A stretch of DNA of 64,000 nt from Ustulina deusta. Taxonomy: Eukaryota > Ascomycota > Sordariomycetes > Xylariales > Xylariaceae. The stretch spans positions 186,001 to 250,000 of the forward strand of contig JAJNNX010000055.1 in NCBI GenBank assembly GCA_023159155.1. Direction: 5' to 3'. Of the stretch, positions 35,070 through 47,152 are shown piece after piece (position 1 is the first letter of the stretch; every line of letters begins with the position of its first letter). Under the pieces are notes generated by a model. That model was not told where the DNA came from and did not search any database. It saw only the letters and a list, made by a program, of their open reading frames with translations. The translations under genes and the position numbers were made by a program.

Positions 35070-37316
35070 CTATTCGCGGTGGTGGGCACTGCCGCCGTAT
35101 GCACCGGTGCCGTACACATGACTGGAATGCTGATGGCTCGCGTACGCGGGCGCCGTCGATGCGTCACCGTAGCCATTCGTGTCCCAGCGATGGCCATGCG
35201 ACGCCATTCCGTAGCTGTGCGTCGAGTGGCTCGTGTACGACGGCAGGCTTGGGATGCGGATGCCGCCGTTCTGGGGCGAATGCGGTTTGAGACTCGGCGA
35301 CAGCGTACGCGCTGTGTAGGGGCCCCAGCTCGACGGCGCGCCCGATAGCGAGCGCGGGGACGCCATCGTCTGGGAGTCGTGGTGTGGGTAGCTCGTGTCC
35401 GCGATCGTGGGCGTCTGAGGTGGGCCGTAGAGTCCGGGGCTTGTGCTGCTCACGGGCGTGAGAAGCGCCGGGGGCGCTGATGTTGCATGGTACGGGGGTG
35501 GCGGATGGTGAAGGCCGGATGAAGGGGCCGGCGTCGCGGACTAGAGTGGTTTAGAATATTAGCCCAGGTTCGGGATAGGTAGGTAGAACGCAGTAGGAAG
35601 AGTGAAAAGGCAGATCGGATGGAAAGGGGGAGCACGTCTCAGATCTAGACATTGATGATGCAAGGGGGGTCAAGGGCGTGCGCATGATCTCCAAATCCCG
35701 AATTGCTAGTGAAAACCCCAGCCATCGCCATCGTAGCAAGTAGGCGCCAAGTGGAAAAACAACCAAGTAGTAAACAAAGCTAAAGCGCGCCAACTCACGT
35801 ATTTTGAAATGATCTTCTTCAACGCAGGCGCCAGGATCTTCCAGGGAAACACCTTGACATCCTTCTCGATATTCCGCGGCTTCGGGTTCGGGAACCCCAT
35901 GATGGTCTTGAAGAACTCCTCGCTGTCGGGCTTCGCCTTGCTGACGGTCAGGGGGCGAAACCCTTCGAGATTCCGGCGGATGCGATTCTTCTCCTCGACG
36001 GTGAACCGGTTCGGCGCCACGACCAACTGCTCCAGCAGCGAGATGGTGTCCACGCTGGTGACGAAGCACTCGCGCTTCTCGTTCCAGTATATGCAGCTGA
36101 TGCAGATGCTGTGGGGCGGCCGCTCGCTGACGGACACGGGCTTGAACGTCGTCGAGAGCGTGTTTCCCTGCTGCTTCTTGCTGAACAGGACGAGCCGCCT
36201 GCCGTTCTCGCACTCCTCGGGCGTCCAGCCGCTGGCCATTGACGCGAGGTCGCCATTGATCTTGAGAACCGCCTTGCTCGGGTACATGGCGTAGGGGTTC
36301 AACGATCCGCCCCCCGAAGAGCCCGTTGCCTGGAGTGCGCTCGTTCTGATGAGCTGCGGCGCGCTCGATGTCGGGATGGGCAGTGCCGTCACGGGCGGGC
36401 GCGAGATAGCCGTCCCATGGTGGATGCTGGGCGGGCTGCGAGGCGACATCAGGGAAGGCCCGTACGGACTGATCCACGAAGGCGTCTTGAGCAGTGACGG
36501 CGGGCGAGGATAGTCGGCGCCGTAGGAAGGGCGATGGTATGTAGACAGCATGCTGTTGTTCGTGTTGCTGGGGTATCCTGTGGCGTCATAGTTGGACTGT
36601 GTCGCCGGAGCATAGGGGTATGTATTTGTAGCAGTGGCGGCGGCCTCGACGAGCTGGTCAGCCTCTTGTTGCTGCTGGTGCTTGGGAGAACTTGTATGCT
36701 GCTGTTGGTGCTGTTGGTGCTGTTGGTGCTGCTGGTGCTGCTGGTGCTGCTGGTCCTCCTCATGTGACTTGGAGGAGGGCCTCCGCGTGATATCCTCATG
36801 GGACCCCTCCACGCCCACAGCCTGTGTGTCATAAGTAAACGTGCCCACGTCGATGCTAGCTAAGGTCTGTCCGTCTGCGCTCTCAATCAAGAGTGATATA
36901 GGCACGCTGCCGCTCAGAATCCTCGTGTCTTCCAGCTGTGGTGCGTCTCCGCTGACGACGTACCCAAGCCCACTGGCGTCGTTGGCATCCCGGATCGCAT
37001 GCGCTGGGCTCTTGTGCGACCCGAAGGCGAGGAAGAAATGACTTGTCACTGCGATCAAATCGTAGGGCGCCGAAATCTTAATCACGATCTTGGTGCCGAA
37101 AACGCCGCTCGTGGGTTGATACGAGGTCAGTGTCGGCACAACCGATGACATATATTGGCTTGCTGAGCTGTTGGCGGCGAAAGCCAAGTGGTTCAGCTGT
37201 GCTGCTGCTGCCGCCGCTGCATTCTCCGTCTGCTGTGTCGCAAATGGCTGTTCCGAGTATTGGTATTGAGCGTCTTGGTATGATCTTGAAGAATCAAATG
37301 CTGTTGCCACGTCCAT
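35070..37316 (-). CDS. medA: MedA-family developmental regulator (Medusa/Ren1/Acr1)
   Basis: Model: exons 37316-35799 and 35540-35070, phase-0 junction, 662 aa. The conserved block of fungal Medusa-type regulators spans residues about 364-506. Its landmarks are WTPEECENGRRLVLF, ISCIYWNEKRECFVTSVD, ISLLEQLV, NRIRRNLEGFRP and IMGFPNPKPRNIEKDVKVFP. An N-terminal region around TSYQPTSGVFGTKI is also conserved-looking. Between them are low-complexity parts, including a Gln/His tract (residues about 188-206). In Aspergillus, Fusarium and Magnaporthe, members shape conidiophore development and spore formation, probably as nuclear transcription regulators. I start at 37316 (ACCATGGAC); the frame is open only four codons further. 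A coding-like segment at 37424-37758 on the same strand may be an extra 5' exon or an upstream ORF. Confidence 0.85.
36698..36754. repeat. CAGCAC trinucleotide tract in medA
   Basis: About 57 bases of CAG/CAA and CAC codons on the coding (minus) strand, giving a repeated Gln-Gln-His pattern. Mixed codons suggest an older or selected tract rather than a pure slippage run. Confidence 0.85.
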
Positions 37317-37423
37317 GGTCAGTCTCAACTTCTACCTCCTATCAAGTCCAACATCTCGGACCGGCGAGCGCCGACTTCTACAACCGCAGATATCCTTCTT
37401 GGCCACTACAAACCGTCTTTCAT

Positions 37424-37758
37424 TCACGCGGATACAAACTTACAGTGCATTGGGGGCGGTTCTGGCTTCTGACACGCGTCTATACCAAGGAGACCAGGCG
37501 GGGTGTCCCCACGAAGGCCTCCCCCGTTCGCTCTTGCAGCGGCTTCCTCTTCGTACCGGAGCGTGACCGTCTCGGGAGACTCGATCGCGTCCGCGTCGAT
37601 GATTATCGGCCTCTGGGGATGATATTGAGGCTTGGGAGGGAGACTTGTCAGCGAGGTGTCCCAAATCTCAGAGACATCGGGGTCGGCCTGCGAGAAATCG
37701 CTCTTTGACTCACCTCGAAAAGCTTGTAGGTCGGGTAGTTAAACTTAACAGCAGACAT
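37424..37758 (-). CDS. Small spliced frame upstream of medA (upstream ORF or 5' exon), tentative
   Basis: Minus-strand ATG at 37758 gives MSAVKFNYPTYKLFE followed by a clean GTGAGT donor (intron 37713-37613, acceptor CCCCAG, CTGAC inside). The frame then continues from 37612 as RPIIIDADAIESPETVTLRY and on to a stop at 37424-37426, 77 aa. The second exon without splicing is also open upstream in the same frame (DVSEIWDTSLTSLPPKPQ), so two readings look coding-like. A GTAAGT donor at 37443 follows codon PPPMH plus one base, but no nearby acceptor joins it in frame to the MedA start at 37316. It may be a spliced upstream ORF in the medA leader, an alternative MedA N-terminus, or an independent small gene. 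Unrecognised otherwise. Confidence 0.35.
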
Positions 37759-39606
37759 CAAGATATGTCTATCACGGGTAGTTCTGACGTTCTGGGGTAT
37801 GATGGGTAGGGCTTGTTCCAATAAGAACGAAAGAACCAACACTTGTTTCGGGAGCGAGTGTTGCAGAAGCTCAAGGGGCAAACCACGCAATAGGGACAGG
37901 TAGAAGAATCCGTGCGTATGGTCGACTGACGGGTGAGTAAGTATAGATGTGCGTCCGTGGGTAGAGAGGGAGCGCGTGAAGAATGAGGGGGAAATTTTGC
38001 ACGAATGTTGGCTTGCTGATGGGGCTTGTCGCTGTACCCTTCTTGGTCGGTTTGTCTTAGAAATAGTCGAGTCTACCGGACGATCTAATAGTTGCTTTTT
38101 TACGTTACTATTCCCCCTTCTCTGGGACGATAAGTGAAACAAAAATGTCCCTGCGAGGTTGATGGTATGTTTTCTTGAATTTATCAAGGGGGTGGTTGTC
38201 GGCCCGCAAAGACAGGAACAAGGCTGTTGTAGATCTGGCGCGATTGATCAGAGACCGTAGGCTGGTTCTACGGCTGGTTTGGGCAGATTAATAGGAGTGG
38301 GCTTCCTTTTCTCATCAGTCCCGGAGTCTTTGATAGGCAAGTTCACAGGGGAAGATGGTGATCCAACGTCGCTCATTGGCCCAGCGGGCGGTTGACAAAC
38401 TGATTCTGAGTCGGTTTCGGAAACAGGAGGCGTTCAAAACTTATTCTCCCCCACCTCAAAGAGTAAGTCATACGCACGACTTTAGTGTCTATGCTGTATG
38501 AGTTTACTGAAGAAGTGTCCCTTGCTCGACTATATTCGTTGGTTCGTTAGGAGAGAACAATGCCCGATGGAGATATGGAGAGGCAAGCTGGGCTTAGCAG
38601 CTCTTTTAAACAATTGACATTGGGGGGATATGATAAATGACATATGGGAAGTACTAGTGCACGAACATGAAAAGTAGGAGGCCATCACTTACACACCAAT
38701 AGCTTGACTGTGGAGCCGTCGCCCTCTTGCATGCAGCAGCCTGGACCTGTTCGCATAAGTTTGAATTGGCTGGGCTGTAATCAGATACAAGGTAGGTAAC
38801 CGAGGGGAGTTCGCGTGGTCTGCGTAGTTCGTCTCGTGGCTTAGGTGAGCTAGAGGCACACACAGCAATACTCGACTAAGAAACAGGGAAACGGTTTGCA
38901 AGGCGGTGCGGGTATCGGAAAGGCTGCCAGCAAACAGCGATGTAGGTCAGCTTAGTGCCGCGATAGGACAGTCTCCCCCCCCTTTTTTTTTTGACGATGT
39001 GGAAAAGACTGAGACGGTGTTCCTCAGACTAGGACAAGAGTGAAAGAAACTCTGCCAGGGGAAAAGAAGACGAGATAAAGAGTCAGGGGAGTCAGAGAAA
39101 CAGGAACGAGACACATTGCCTGAGTCGGTTGAATAGATGGCGGTGGTTATTTTGTAGTGCAATGTAATGTAATATAATGGGGGCTGCGGTTACGAAATCC
39201 ATTGAAAGGTCGGCGGATGAGACTACGGATACACATACGAGCAACTATGGACGGGTACCTTGCTTCTCGGCCGTTGATCTCAAGCCTTCTTTGCTTTCTC
39301 AACCGATTCGTTTAGGATTGCCCCTCTCAAATCACTGGATGTAGCTTGGCTAATAGCCGCAAAGTTGTGTATGTGCGTGTGTGAGTGCGTGTGTGTGGCC
39401 CGCATATGGCTCTAGGGGGACCGCCAGGTTACTTCGTCTTCTTCTTGTTCTCCCCTTGACTCTACCTAGGCTGTGAGTCGGACAGTTGCGTGTGGTACAC
39501 TATTCCGAGCAATACCAGCATGGACACTAATAGCAGAAGTAGTGGATATTAGGCTAGTCTAAACACCCGCTGGCAGGGATGTTGGCCGTTGATGCTGAAA
39601 TTCCCA

Positions 39607-39780
39607 ATGTCTCGAACAAGCTGCAAATCATGCAAGGGTGTTCGCATCGAGTGGGAGGAGGGAAAGGCAGGCCATCACCAAAAGCCCGGTATGGGGACTA
39701 AAGACAAGCCATTTCTCCCCACAAAGTCAACGGGGGCTAGCGGGTCGAAATGGTTCGGCGGTGGCAGACGATGGTGGTAG
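39607..39780 (+). pseudogene. Decayed Zn(II)2Cys6 DNA-binding domain
   Basis: The frame from the ATG at 39607 reads MSRTSCKSCKGVRIEWEEGK. This aligns with the usual start of fungal zinc-cluster regulators (Met-Ser-Arg-Thr, Cys-Lys-x-Cys-Lys, Arg, Glu-Gly-Lys). The first two Cys are present, but the third Cys position is Trp (TGG) and the next Cys positions are His and Gln. A possible short intron (GTATGG at 39689 to a CACAAAG acceptor) precedes STGASGS, where functional members have STGR-x-CDG. The frame then stops at 39780 and nothing resembling the rest of such a regulator follows. I read it as a remnant; chance similarity is possible. Confidence 0.4.
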
Positions 39781-42700
39781 CATCTGGGAGCTACTTCTCC
39801 TAACCCCCGAGAGAGTAGCCTAAGTACACTATGCATGGAAAAAGAAGAAAAGAGGCGTGTAGCCCAAACCCAAACAAGTAATTTGAGGTGAGGGAGACGG
39901 TAGTGGCAAGGGTAAACTTCGTAGGTGACTCGGTCCTACTCTTAGGCCCAAGTACCCCAAGACAAAAAGTGACAGAGATTTATCAGATTAGTGATTATAG
40001 CTACTGCAACAGGCAAAGTCGGGTTGGGCAAGACTGCTGATACGCATGCCGTAGCGCGAAAACCAGTATACCAGCAGAAGACCTAATGAAAGAGGGCGGG
40101 CTGGCTTTTAGCCACATATTCCCAGGACCGGGACACGGGGATCCTGCGAGCCGTGGTTGAGTCCTGCACACTATTACGGATTAGTTGCAACTAGAAGGCC
40201 ACAGTGATGCACCCGTGATGCCGCAAGGGGCGACTGGTGTTTCTGGGCTTCTATCAGGTACTCAGTATGGCGATGATGGCGATGACATAACATATCATGA
40301 GATTATCGACATCCTCATGACCACACACTACTTGAGCTTATCATACAACGCTCTTCGCTTAAGCTGGTTGTGATTGGGGCCAAGACACACCATACTGCTT
40401 CATCACATGGCAAGACGTCCATGTATATGCCAGATGCAGTATCATACATACTATTTATCAGTACAGTCAAAAGACCCGAAGCTTACCTGCCGGGACCCCT
40501 AGGGCGTTCCGGCAGAAGGCTTAGTTAGTCATAACGGAGGGTTGTATTGGCTGCGCACTTCCGAAAAGGGAGAGACGAGCCATATAATTGGTCCTTCACT
40601 GCAGTACTTGGTGAGATCGAGCGGTTATTGGTCGATCGTTTTGGGGGCGATCGAAGATCAGTAGGCTCCCCGGAACAGGGGGGGAAAAGCTTAGCTGCTT
40701 GGGAAGAGGTGTACAGTGATCGTTGTACCATCTATGCTGTGGTCGTCTAGGCAGTCTGCGGTAACATTGGGCACTACTTACTCACACCTTAGCTCCTATT
40801 AGTAGTGTAGTGTACCCGAGGACTGGGGAACGTCAGTTACACCGTCATCCAGAGTGTGGTACATAGCGAGATTTGCTCATCTCGCATTACTATCATAGCA
40901 ACAGTGCCATGACTAGCAGGGGCAAGGAGCGCGCGTACACGAGTAATATCACCGAACACACAACTTGGCGAGTGACCAAGTTCAGCTACGGTGGTGTCGG
41001 CACAGTCACCCTGCCTGTCACTGCAAGAGAGGGCTGGCCATTGTGTAGTGCAGCTGAGGTAGAAATAAAAGAAGGCAAAGAGGGCTGCCGAAATCTGCTA
41101 CGATGAATATGAATAGATCGTCCAGGTGCCTGGTCAACAAAGACATGCAAGGCTCGAGGTCGAGCTCGTGGTAGGCATTCCGACTTTCATTTCCCACTCG
41201 TTGGAATGTCCCGGCGAATTAAGGTATGATCGCAGTACTTCTGTCGAAGTGGATATCAACCCGATCGCTAGTACTGCGGGAGCATGATATGTGGCTGATA
41301 CACACCGCTCACTGCTAATACCTATGATGGTCTACTAACCGGCGATAGACACTGTGTTTATCTCTGCCGTTCGACCCGGGGACAATGGAATACCATGTAT
41401 TTCGTCGAATGCAGAAAAGGTCGCCTGCAGCTGCACACCACTTCAAGTTCAGACACTGTAGACTTCAATCCCCAACGAACTTTTGACCTGTCCGTTTCTC
41501 GGTCACACCGTTGACAACTGACCTTGGTATTACTATGGTCGAATTGTCCAGAAACCTTTGGTCCAATTGCTCCAGCGTAATGATTCCCGCGAACTCGGCA
41601 TAACGAGCCCCCAGATTCCTTCCCTAGCCAGGGGAATTTATGTGCTACTACGTTTCGTACACTGTCGCTACCGTAGGAGTATTCGGAGATATAACGGTAT
41701 ATTGTAATGCGTTCATTAGATTATCGGGAGGTTGCTGACCTAATGGCTGGATTGAGATCTCTAGGTAAATTCCTCAGCATTCATCTAATATGATTTTACG
41801 TGAACCGTGTTGGGTCACAAGAAAGTGCGGTGATACAGACTGTTATGTGCAATGTAGGAAACGAGCAACGACCACATGTGATTCAGATGCGGATCTTACC
41901 GCATGAAGTCCTCGACATCTTTGCAAAATGGCCTGCTATGATCGCCCTTGGCAGCCGGGGCTATACACCCTTGTCAAAGCCCCGTTGTGAAAGACGCCAC
42001 GTCCCAAACAAACAACTGCCTAATTTAGACCTAAAAGGAATATGATTACTGATGCTATCGACTACAGAGGAAGGGTTAGGTAGTCTAGGTTCTGTCCGTA
42101 TACCTTCTGATACTCCCACAACACTGGCCAAGGTTGGGATGACAGATGTCTAATCTTGGATGGGAAAAGGTAGCTCGACTTCGGTGTACTCGATCGGGCT
42201 TTCTACGAGGTATTTCGTGCATCCGCCGTTACACGTGGTACTCATATCCTTGGCTACGGCCGTACACAGAAAGCCACCCAGAGCACAATTCTTAAAAGGT
42301 TACTCTTCACTCCGGCAATTAGCACCGTGACTGACTGCATATATACTGCGCTCAATTGCATCAGAGTCTGCCATAATGTAAGGGGTAGTCGTGTTGCGGA
42401 CGAGTCAAAGCGAATCCAGCTTGAATACTAGATAGTCATAGCACAACATAATAATAGTGGATTGGCTCCTCAGTGACAGAAATATTTCTCACCATCTTGA
42501 ACTGCCAATCCATGTCAGAATCGTGCTTTCTGTTTACCTGGTGGTTGGGTGAGACAGCAAAAGCTTGCCTTTTCAGGATGGGCGATATTCCGACTCCCTG
42601 AAGGGTTGGCCTGGGCGTGCCCGAATGACTTTAACTGGTTGTGTAGTGTATCGGTAAGTGTCAACTACAGTATGTACTGAAAGCCTGCAAGTCTTTTCAA

Positions 42701-45700
42701 GGCAACGCTCGAGCCAGAAAACGGCCTTTGTATTAGATTTTAGCGTACACTCCGAGATGAGATTCTTACTTATTATATACCTCTGCAGAGTGTGCCGTTA
42801 GTTAGCGCGCCAAGCGCAGAAGGAGAATGATCGGTTTGGCTGGGCAGCGAGTTGCAACCATGGTATCTAGAAACACTCAGCGGAACCAGTTCCAACAGTC
42901 TGGTGTCGACACCAAGGGATCTGAGTCTGTCTGACGGGTGTGAAGAGCTCCATCTAAAGAAAAAGTGTACCCGCAACAATAGGGAGAGACAATGATAGAG
43001 GTACCTAGCGTGCTCATGTCCCCCAGCATCCAGGTCCCAGGAACAGTGTTTCTGGCAAATCCCTATGGCGAGCCGCGGTTGTCCGCATAGTCACTCGTTA
43101 CAGGTTTTGCGATAAATCGCTGTCGTACGCATCCCGGGCCGCTGGAACGACACAATCAAGATTCTGCAATGGGCAAAGCTGCGTTTTTTGGTCTGAGATA
43201 GCCAGACCGTGTCCTCTTTGAACATCTCTCAGCTTGAGGTTGTGTCACTGGCTCTGACTGAGCGGTCCCTGTACAACTTTGGTCTTACTATAGCTTCTTC
43301 CGCATCATACCAAGCCAGGAGTGAAAGCTGCCCGTGAAGATACCTGGTTCACCTGATCACGAACGCGAGCCGAGCGAATCATGCAAATCATAAATTAAGC
43401 TACTTCTTAGTGTTATGTAGTGGTGGCGAAAATTGCTTCGTTGGTCATTGGCCTTGCCTATGTCGAAACTCGAGCAGGCTGGGGGAGTATGATTTGTGAT
43501 AATCAAACAGCCGAATATTGTCAGCGCGTTGATCAAGAGCGGCCTTGAGCTGTGTCCCAGATGGTGCGCCGTTTATGGAATCGGGAAAGTTACCTATCTA
43601 TAACTTCAGTAAGCGGGCGATAAGTAGGCTCCCGCTATTCTACGCTTTCTTCGTGATCAGCATGTTCTTTGACCCCAACCTCTATTGTTGGCCGCACCAC
43701 TGGGTGCGTCCCAGCGAGTATTCCTGCAGCCACATAAACTATAGACCACTCGGCTCAGGCCGAGGATGGGTCGGCCTGTTTGTGACAGGGTTTCAGAGGC
43801 TATTTTGTCTGGCCCAAGGCAGACAGGGGGCATGAAGATCTTTGAAAAGGACCCAACCCAGTCAGACCACAAATGCGATCTTCGAAAAGAGTAGCACGGT
43901 AAGTGCAAATACAGACTGACTATAGCGCTTGATAGAACACGCCAGCATAAATTCTGATGGCCACTGCCGGGTCGCCGTATATGATTACCGTACTAGGCTA
44001 CGCATTTAACCATCCTACATGTATGCTAAATGCACGCTGTTCTGGTAATCTACTATAAGTATTGCAAGCACCATAATAGACTGAGAAAGCCTGTCACCCT
44101 TGAAGGCACCATGATGGTTGCGCACGCTAGTTTGGCCAAGAAAGGTAACAGCAAACGAGCAACGCGTAGTTGCGCTGAGATCATGCAGAAGCACATTGCT
44201 TCCGTCGCAGATCTCGTGAGCTCCCTCGTTGAGAGACCTTGATCCTGGCGGTTGGAAGCCTGCAGCATCACTCGAGATGTCGTGTGACAAGCACAACAGC
44301 GCCACCGAGGGTGGCGGTCAACCAATGGTGGCGATTTTCCGCCTATTAGTCCAAGCAAGCATGCAAAAAATCTTCCCAGGTGCTAGCTTATACTACTTTG
44401 GAAATGATGAGAAAGGCCCAGGCATACCATCTTAGCAGTTCTTCGCATCATCCACACTTACTTGTATGTAGCGGCGCTATTTCTGTCGAGCGTCACTCGT
44501 TTGCTGAATGTTCGTTCAGCGGATGTCGTCGATAAACGCCAATCTCTTGGGCTCAATCTCCCTTGTGCTACATACTTCCCAAGGCGCTCTTAATACATTT
44601 ACCATATCCACGGTACAGGGACGTAGGCTTTTGAATACTGCTTTAAATACTGCCAAAAGTCTTGGTATCTTTTGTGCTAAAAGACCCTTAGGCTGTGACC
44701 ATAGTACCGTAGTCCCAGCCGCCCTAGCCGTCCCGAGGTATTTTTGGTGTATATAAATAGTATGAAGCAACCACTCTAGTCTCGCGGGACTAGCCTGCTG
44801 GTATTGTTCATTTATAGGTAGGTTCGAGCGTACACATCCCGGCCGAAGCACTTTCACAGGCCGTTTATACCACGTAATTCACGTCCTGTTCCTTCAATCT
44901 TGTCATGTATACTCATTAGTACTTAGATACCATATCCCTCAGGTGCTACTAGAGCTACCTACAACGCCATCAACCCATACAATAACATATGACAATTTGA
45001 GTAGGTATCCAGTAAAGCACCCTGGGCACACACAATGTGACACAGTTAACACATCTGCATTTTGGTCATGTTACGCGGGGCCTATGAAAAAGGTATGAGA
45101 TCTCGCCTATACCAGCCAACGTATTGAGCCATCACCCACAAAACCTTCGGTTACTCTAGGTTACCGAACCTTTGGATCCAACTGTCTGGCCTTACATGAG
45201 AATCGACTGGGTTGAGTTGTAGTGACTGGGGCGTAAGTTCGTAGAACGTACCGCGCGGAAAGGCAGCCAGCCGCCCGACCTACCTGATCTTGGTTCTGTC
45301 CCTCGATCCTGCAACTACACGTCGTACTCCGACCCTACCTATAATTACGCCCGTAACAAGACATGAACCCGTAGCTATGGCCACTAGGACAACCCTGAAG
45401 AGTAGGGCCTGTGTAGCGTCGGTGTCGACACGATATAATAGGAGTGGGCCGACACTGTGGAACGGCTAAGTTCCAACGATTGGTTAGGAGCTTACCAGTA
45501 AATTTTAATAGTAGGACTCAGCTTTCATCATCATGGCCAAGCATAAGATTGCCTAATGTGGTACATCGGCAGCCGAGTTCCCGGCACGTATCTGGCGCCT
45601 ATCGACTACGTATCTGCTCCTATCTGCCGTGAGAGCTATGACCGAGAGATTGCGTAGGTGGCCGTTGGTCACGGCCAGAACGGAAAATGGTGTCCCCGGC

Positions 45701-47113
45701 GAGCCAGGGGGGGCTGGGTGAGGGAGGGATTACGGAATGGGCTTGTTCCGACAAGCAGCGCCCCCGGACTTCCTAGTAGGGGGTCCAGAACGCGATCAGA
45801 CTCGCGAGTCTCTCTGCACGCCGAGCGCCAAACGCAACGACGTTCTTGACATGGCTCGGCTAAGTACGTGACTTTGATTATAGAAGTGAAACAGTTACCG
45901 GCGTTCTGGGACTAAAGGACCAACAGAAAAGGCTTTACGCGATTTCATGTAGGTTGCCGAATCTACAAATGATCATGATACTGCTGGCCCCCAATGTGCG
46001 AGGAACAAATTTATCACTTATTGGGGGGTTGAAATCAATGAGGCTTGACAAAGCCGCTCCTGTGACTTGTACGAGCACTAAGTGCTTCGGCAACAATGAG
46101 ATGAAAAGGGGTAGGGCCAGAGGGCCAGTGTTCGTGTTTCCAAGACAAAAATGCCAGAGAAATAAGGTCTTTCACTCGAGATTTCTATTACTAGTGTAGA
46201 TGGCGAGATGGCCTCTGGTCCCTTGTTGGGGAGTGAAAAAGCTGAGTCGATGTCTCAGATATCCGCGAGGGCTCCCCACGTGGGAATTGTGCTCACCCTC
46301 AGTAAACTGAACCGACTGCCGGTTCTACCATCCCTCGTTCGGCTCCTAGGGGTGGTAAAACAGATCGTTTAGGTTTCATAAATGATATTCGATTCCTCGT
46401 CCATTCTGCAACAACTGCCGAAGGCGGCGAACCGTCAGATCATTGCCGGAGCCATCGCCCATCGCAACAGATCAGTCATTAGGAAAAATAACTAGGAGGA
46501 TAACACTGAAATTGAAAAGGCCGCCTTCTAATCCTCGCGAAAGAATGGCAGGACAAGGGTCAAATGTTATGCATGTAGCCGCACAGTAGACATTCTATAC
46601 AGGGGGCCACTGGATCGGAGTCAAGCACTGCTTGATCTCGGGTGACGGGCCACGCACCGCGCGGGCTTTGGAAAAAAACAAAACCAAAGAAACAAAGAAC
46701 GATCCACCAAGTTCATCATAGGTCATCTTATAATTTGTTGTACAACATATCTCGCGCAGCAGCAGAAGTAACCGACCAGCGTGTAACATGGCGATGTCTT
46801 CGCGATGTGCTTGTGAAATACAAGAGTCACCGACTAGCCTACGCAGTAGACCATGGGGTATCCAGTACCGGCAAGTCGTTGCAAGTCTCAAAAGCTCGTA
46901 GCAAGATATACTGTGCCGTTTAATACCTGTCGCCTTGTACAGATGTACTCTACCAAAGATCTCTGTATTTCTTTGGCCGGGGAACCCCAGTCGGGAGGGA
47001 AGAAATCCGTTAAAATTTCGCACATATTCTGCGAGGTGGGACTGGCTACTTTGCTAGTTCAACGCCCGTTGTCATTTTTCCTTTACTTTTTCTTTTTCGG
47101 CATCCGCGGCTAG

Positions 47114-47152
47114 GTGAGCTTGGTAGCTTGGCTTGGTAGCTTGGCTTGGGAG
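47114..47152. repeat. Short tandem repeat TTGGTAGCTTGGC
   Basis: A 13-base unit is repeated about two and a half times inside the gene-poor region. No relation to any gene seen. Confidence 0.7.

Noticed and set aside
35551..36477. 308-codon minus-strand frame
   Set aside because: Out-of-frame reading of the GC-rich medA exon; the other frame carries the conserved Medusa block.
37648..38187. 179-codon minus-strand frame upstream of medA
   Set aside because: The part before the ATG at 37758 has no protein-like features; only the downstream segment was kept, as a tentative feature.
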